Source: Promicromonospora sp. MEB111 (GTDB lineage Bacteria > Actinomycetota > Actinomycetes > Actinomycetales > Cellulomonadaceae). From it: a stretch of 64,000 nt of DNA. The DNA is taken from NCBI RefSeq assembly GCF_030209445.1, contig NZ_JARVSD010000002.1:84470-148469 (forward strand). The letters run 5' to 3'. The notes below the pieces were generated by a model. It saw nothing but the letters and a program-made list of their open reading frames with translations. It made no database searches and was not told the origin of the DNA. Below, one piece after another: positions 63,454-64,000 of this stretch (the first letter of the stretch is position 1; every line of letters starts with the position of its first letter). Both the position numbers and the translations under genes were made by a program.

Positions 63454-64000
63454 ATGACGCGAACGGGTGAGGTGCTGACGGCGGCAGGCGGACAGCCTGC
63501 TCGATCGGTGCTGCCCGACGGCACGCCGCCGCGCGGTGGTGATCCGCAGCGCGGTGGCACCGGGGCGTCTGGTGCGCTCGCGTCTGTGCCCGGCGGGGTC
63601 GTTGATGTGGCGGGTGTGCGGGCGGTGCGGGAGTTGCTGGCGGGCATGATCCTGCCCGGTGCCACTGACACCGGGCCCGGTGTTCTTGTCTCCGGTGCGG
63701 TGCAGGCCGAGTGGGTGGACCTGCTCGGTGAGCTGGAGGCCGTGAAGAACACGGTCACCGCGACCCAGGCACGGCTCACGGTCGCGTTGGACGAGGCAAC
63801 CCGTGCCGAGGAGGGCCGGCAGAGCATCCGGTCCGAACGGCGCGGACGCGGTGTGCCGAACCAGGTCGGTGCCGCGCTGCGGGTGAGCCCGCACGCCGGG
63901 GCCGGGTTTGTGAGCACGGCCCGGGTCTGGGTCACGCAGATGCCCCACACGTTCAACGCGCTGCGCTCGGGGGTGTTGTCGTCGTGGCGGGCCACGCTCC
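63454..64000 (+). CDS. DUF222 / HNH endonuclease family protein (N-terminal part)
   Basis: The first 182 residues are seen; the gene runs off the right edge. ELEAVKNTVTATQARLTVAL, then RGRGVPNQVGAALRVSPHAG and FVSTARVWVTQMPHTFNALR, match the DUF222 region found before an HNH nuclease domain in actinobacterial 13E12-like repeat proteins. A TATGTT -10 box (63442-63447) is 6 nt before the ATG, so it is leaderless. Such genes are often present in many copies and are sometimes linked to mobile elements; the HNH part itself is not visible. Confidence 0.75.
   Translation, partial: MTRTGEVLTAAGGQPARSVLPDGTPPRGGDPQRGGTGASGALASVPGGVVDVAGVRAVRELLAGMILPGATDTGPGVLVSGAVQAEWVDLLGELEAVKNTVTATQARLTVALDEATRAEEGRQSIRSERRGRGVPNQVGAALRVSPHAGAGFVSTARVWVTQMPHTFNALRSGVLSSWRATL

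Overview
The window is very GC-rich actinobacterial chromosomal DNA. High-GC codon use, GTG and TTG starts, leaderless transcripts, a LAxTG class E sortase substrate, MmyB-type XRE regulators and several LacI-controlled glycoside hydrolases suggest a polysaccharide-degrading soil member of the Micrococcales, probably Promicromonosporaceae or Cellulomonadaceae. That placement is inference from gene content. I see no rRNA, tRNA, CRISPR array, prophage or transposase.

Left part (1-24.7 kb): a cut-off secreted protein gene, then a divergent pair made of a TPR-AAA+ ATPase and a TPR membrane protein. Next comes a large sigma factor fused to a membrane-anchored sensor, followed by a decayed copy of part of its own 3' end. 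Then follow an aminoglycoside phosphotransferase-like kinase, a tandem pair of PAP2 phosphatases, an Atu4866-domain protein, a CPA1 sodium/proton antiporter, a deaminase-type amidohydrolase, an XRE-MmyB regulator with an HTH-less MmyB paralogue behind it, an SDR/flavin-reductase pair, and gene remnants. After several small hypothetical genes there is an MFS exporter with a MerR regulator that carries a C-terminal sliding-clamp-like domain; both have promoters with the 19-bp spacer typical of MerR control. GNAT, DUF7144, a second MFS with a winged-helix regulator, and an alpha/beta hydrolase follow.

Middle (24.7-43.9 kb): a RibD-type reductase; a large secreted protein with discoidin-like domains behind a LacI-type palindrome; a LacI regulator; a secreted GH43 enzyme behind two copies of a 15-bp operator-like repeat; SDR genes paired with XRE and TetR regulators; an ABC exporter divergent from a LuxR-type two-component system; an AI-2E family transporter; and a GntR/ACC-deaminase operon.

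Right part (43.9-64 kb): a mannoside-uptake locus. A LacI regulator, a GH5 enzyme and a D-aminoacylase read one way. A Tat lipoprotein binding protein, two permeases, a GH3 enzyme and a GH125 alpha-mannosidase read the other way from a shared control region with two matching operators. No ABC ATPase is encoded here, so one would be supplied from elsewhere. The gene set resembles systems for the mannose part of N-glycans or alpha-mannans. Next are a 19-residue leader peptide with alternative hairpins in front of a patatin-like gene, a LuxR regulator, a DUF7507-repeat LAxTG surface protein, a VanY-type peptidase with a proline-rich tail, a repeat-rich non-coding stretch, and the start of a DUF222/HNH-type gene.

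Many genes have a TANNNT-like -10 box 5-8 nt before the start codon and no Shine-Dalgarno sequence, so leaderless expression looks common here.
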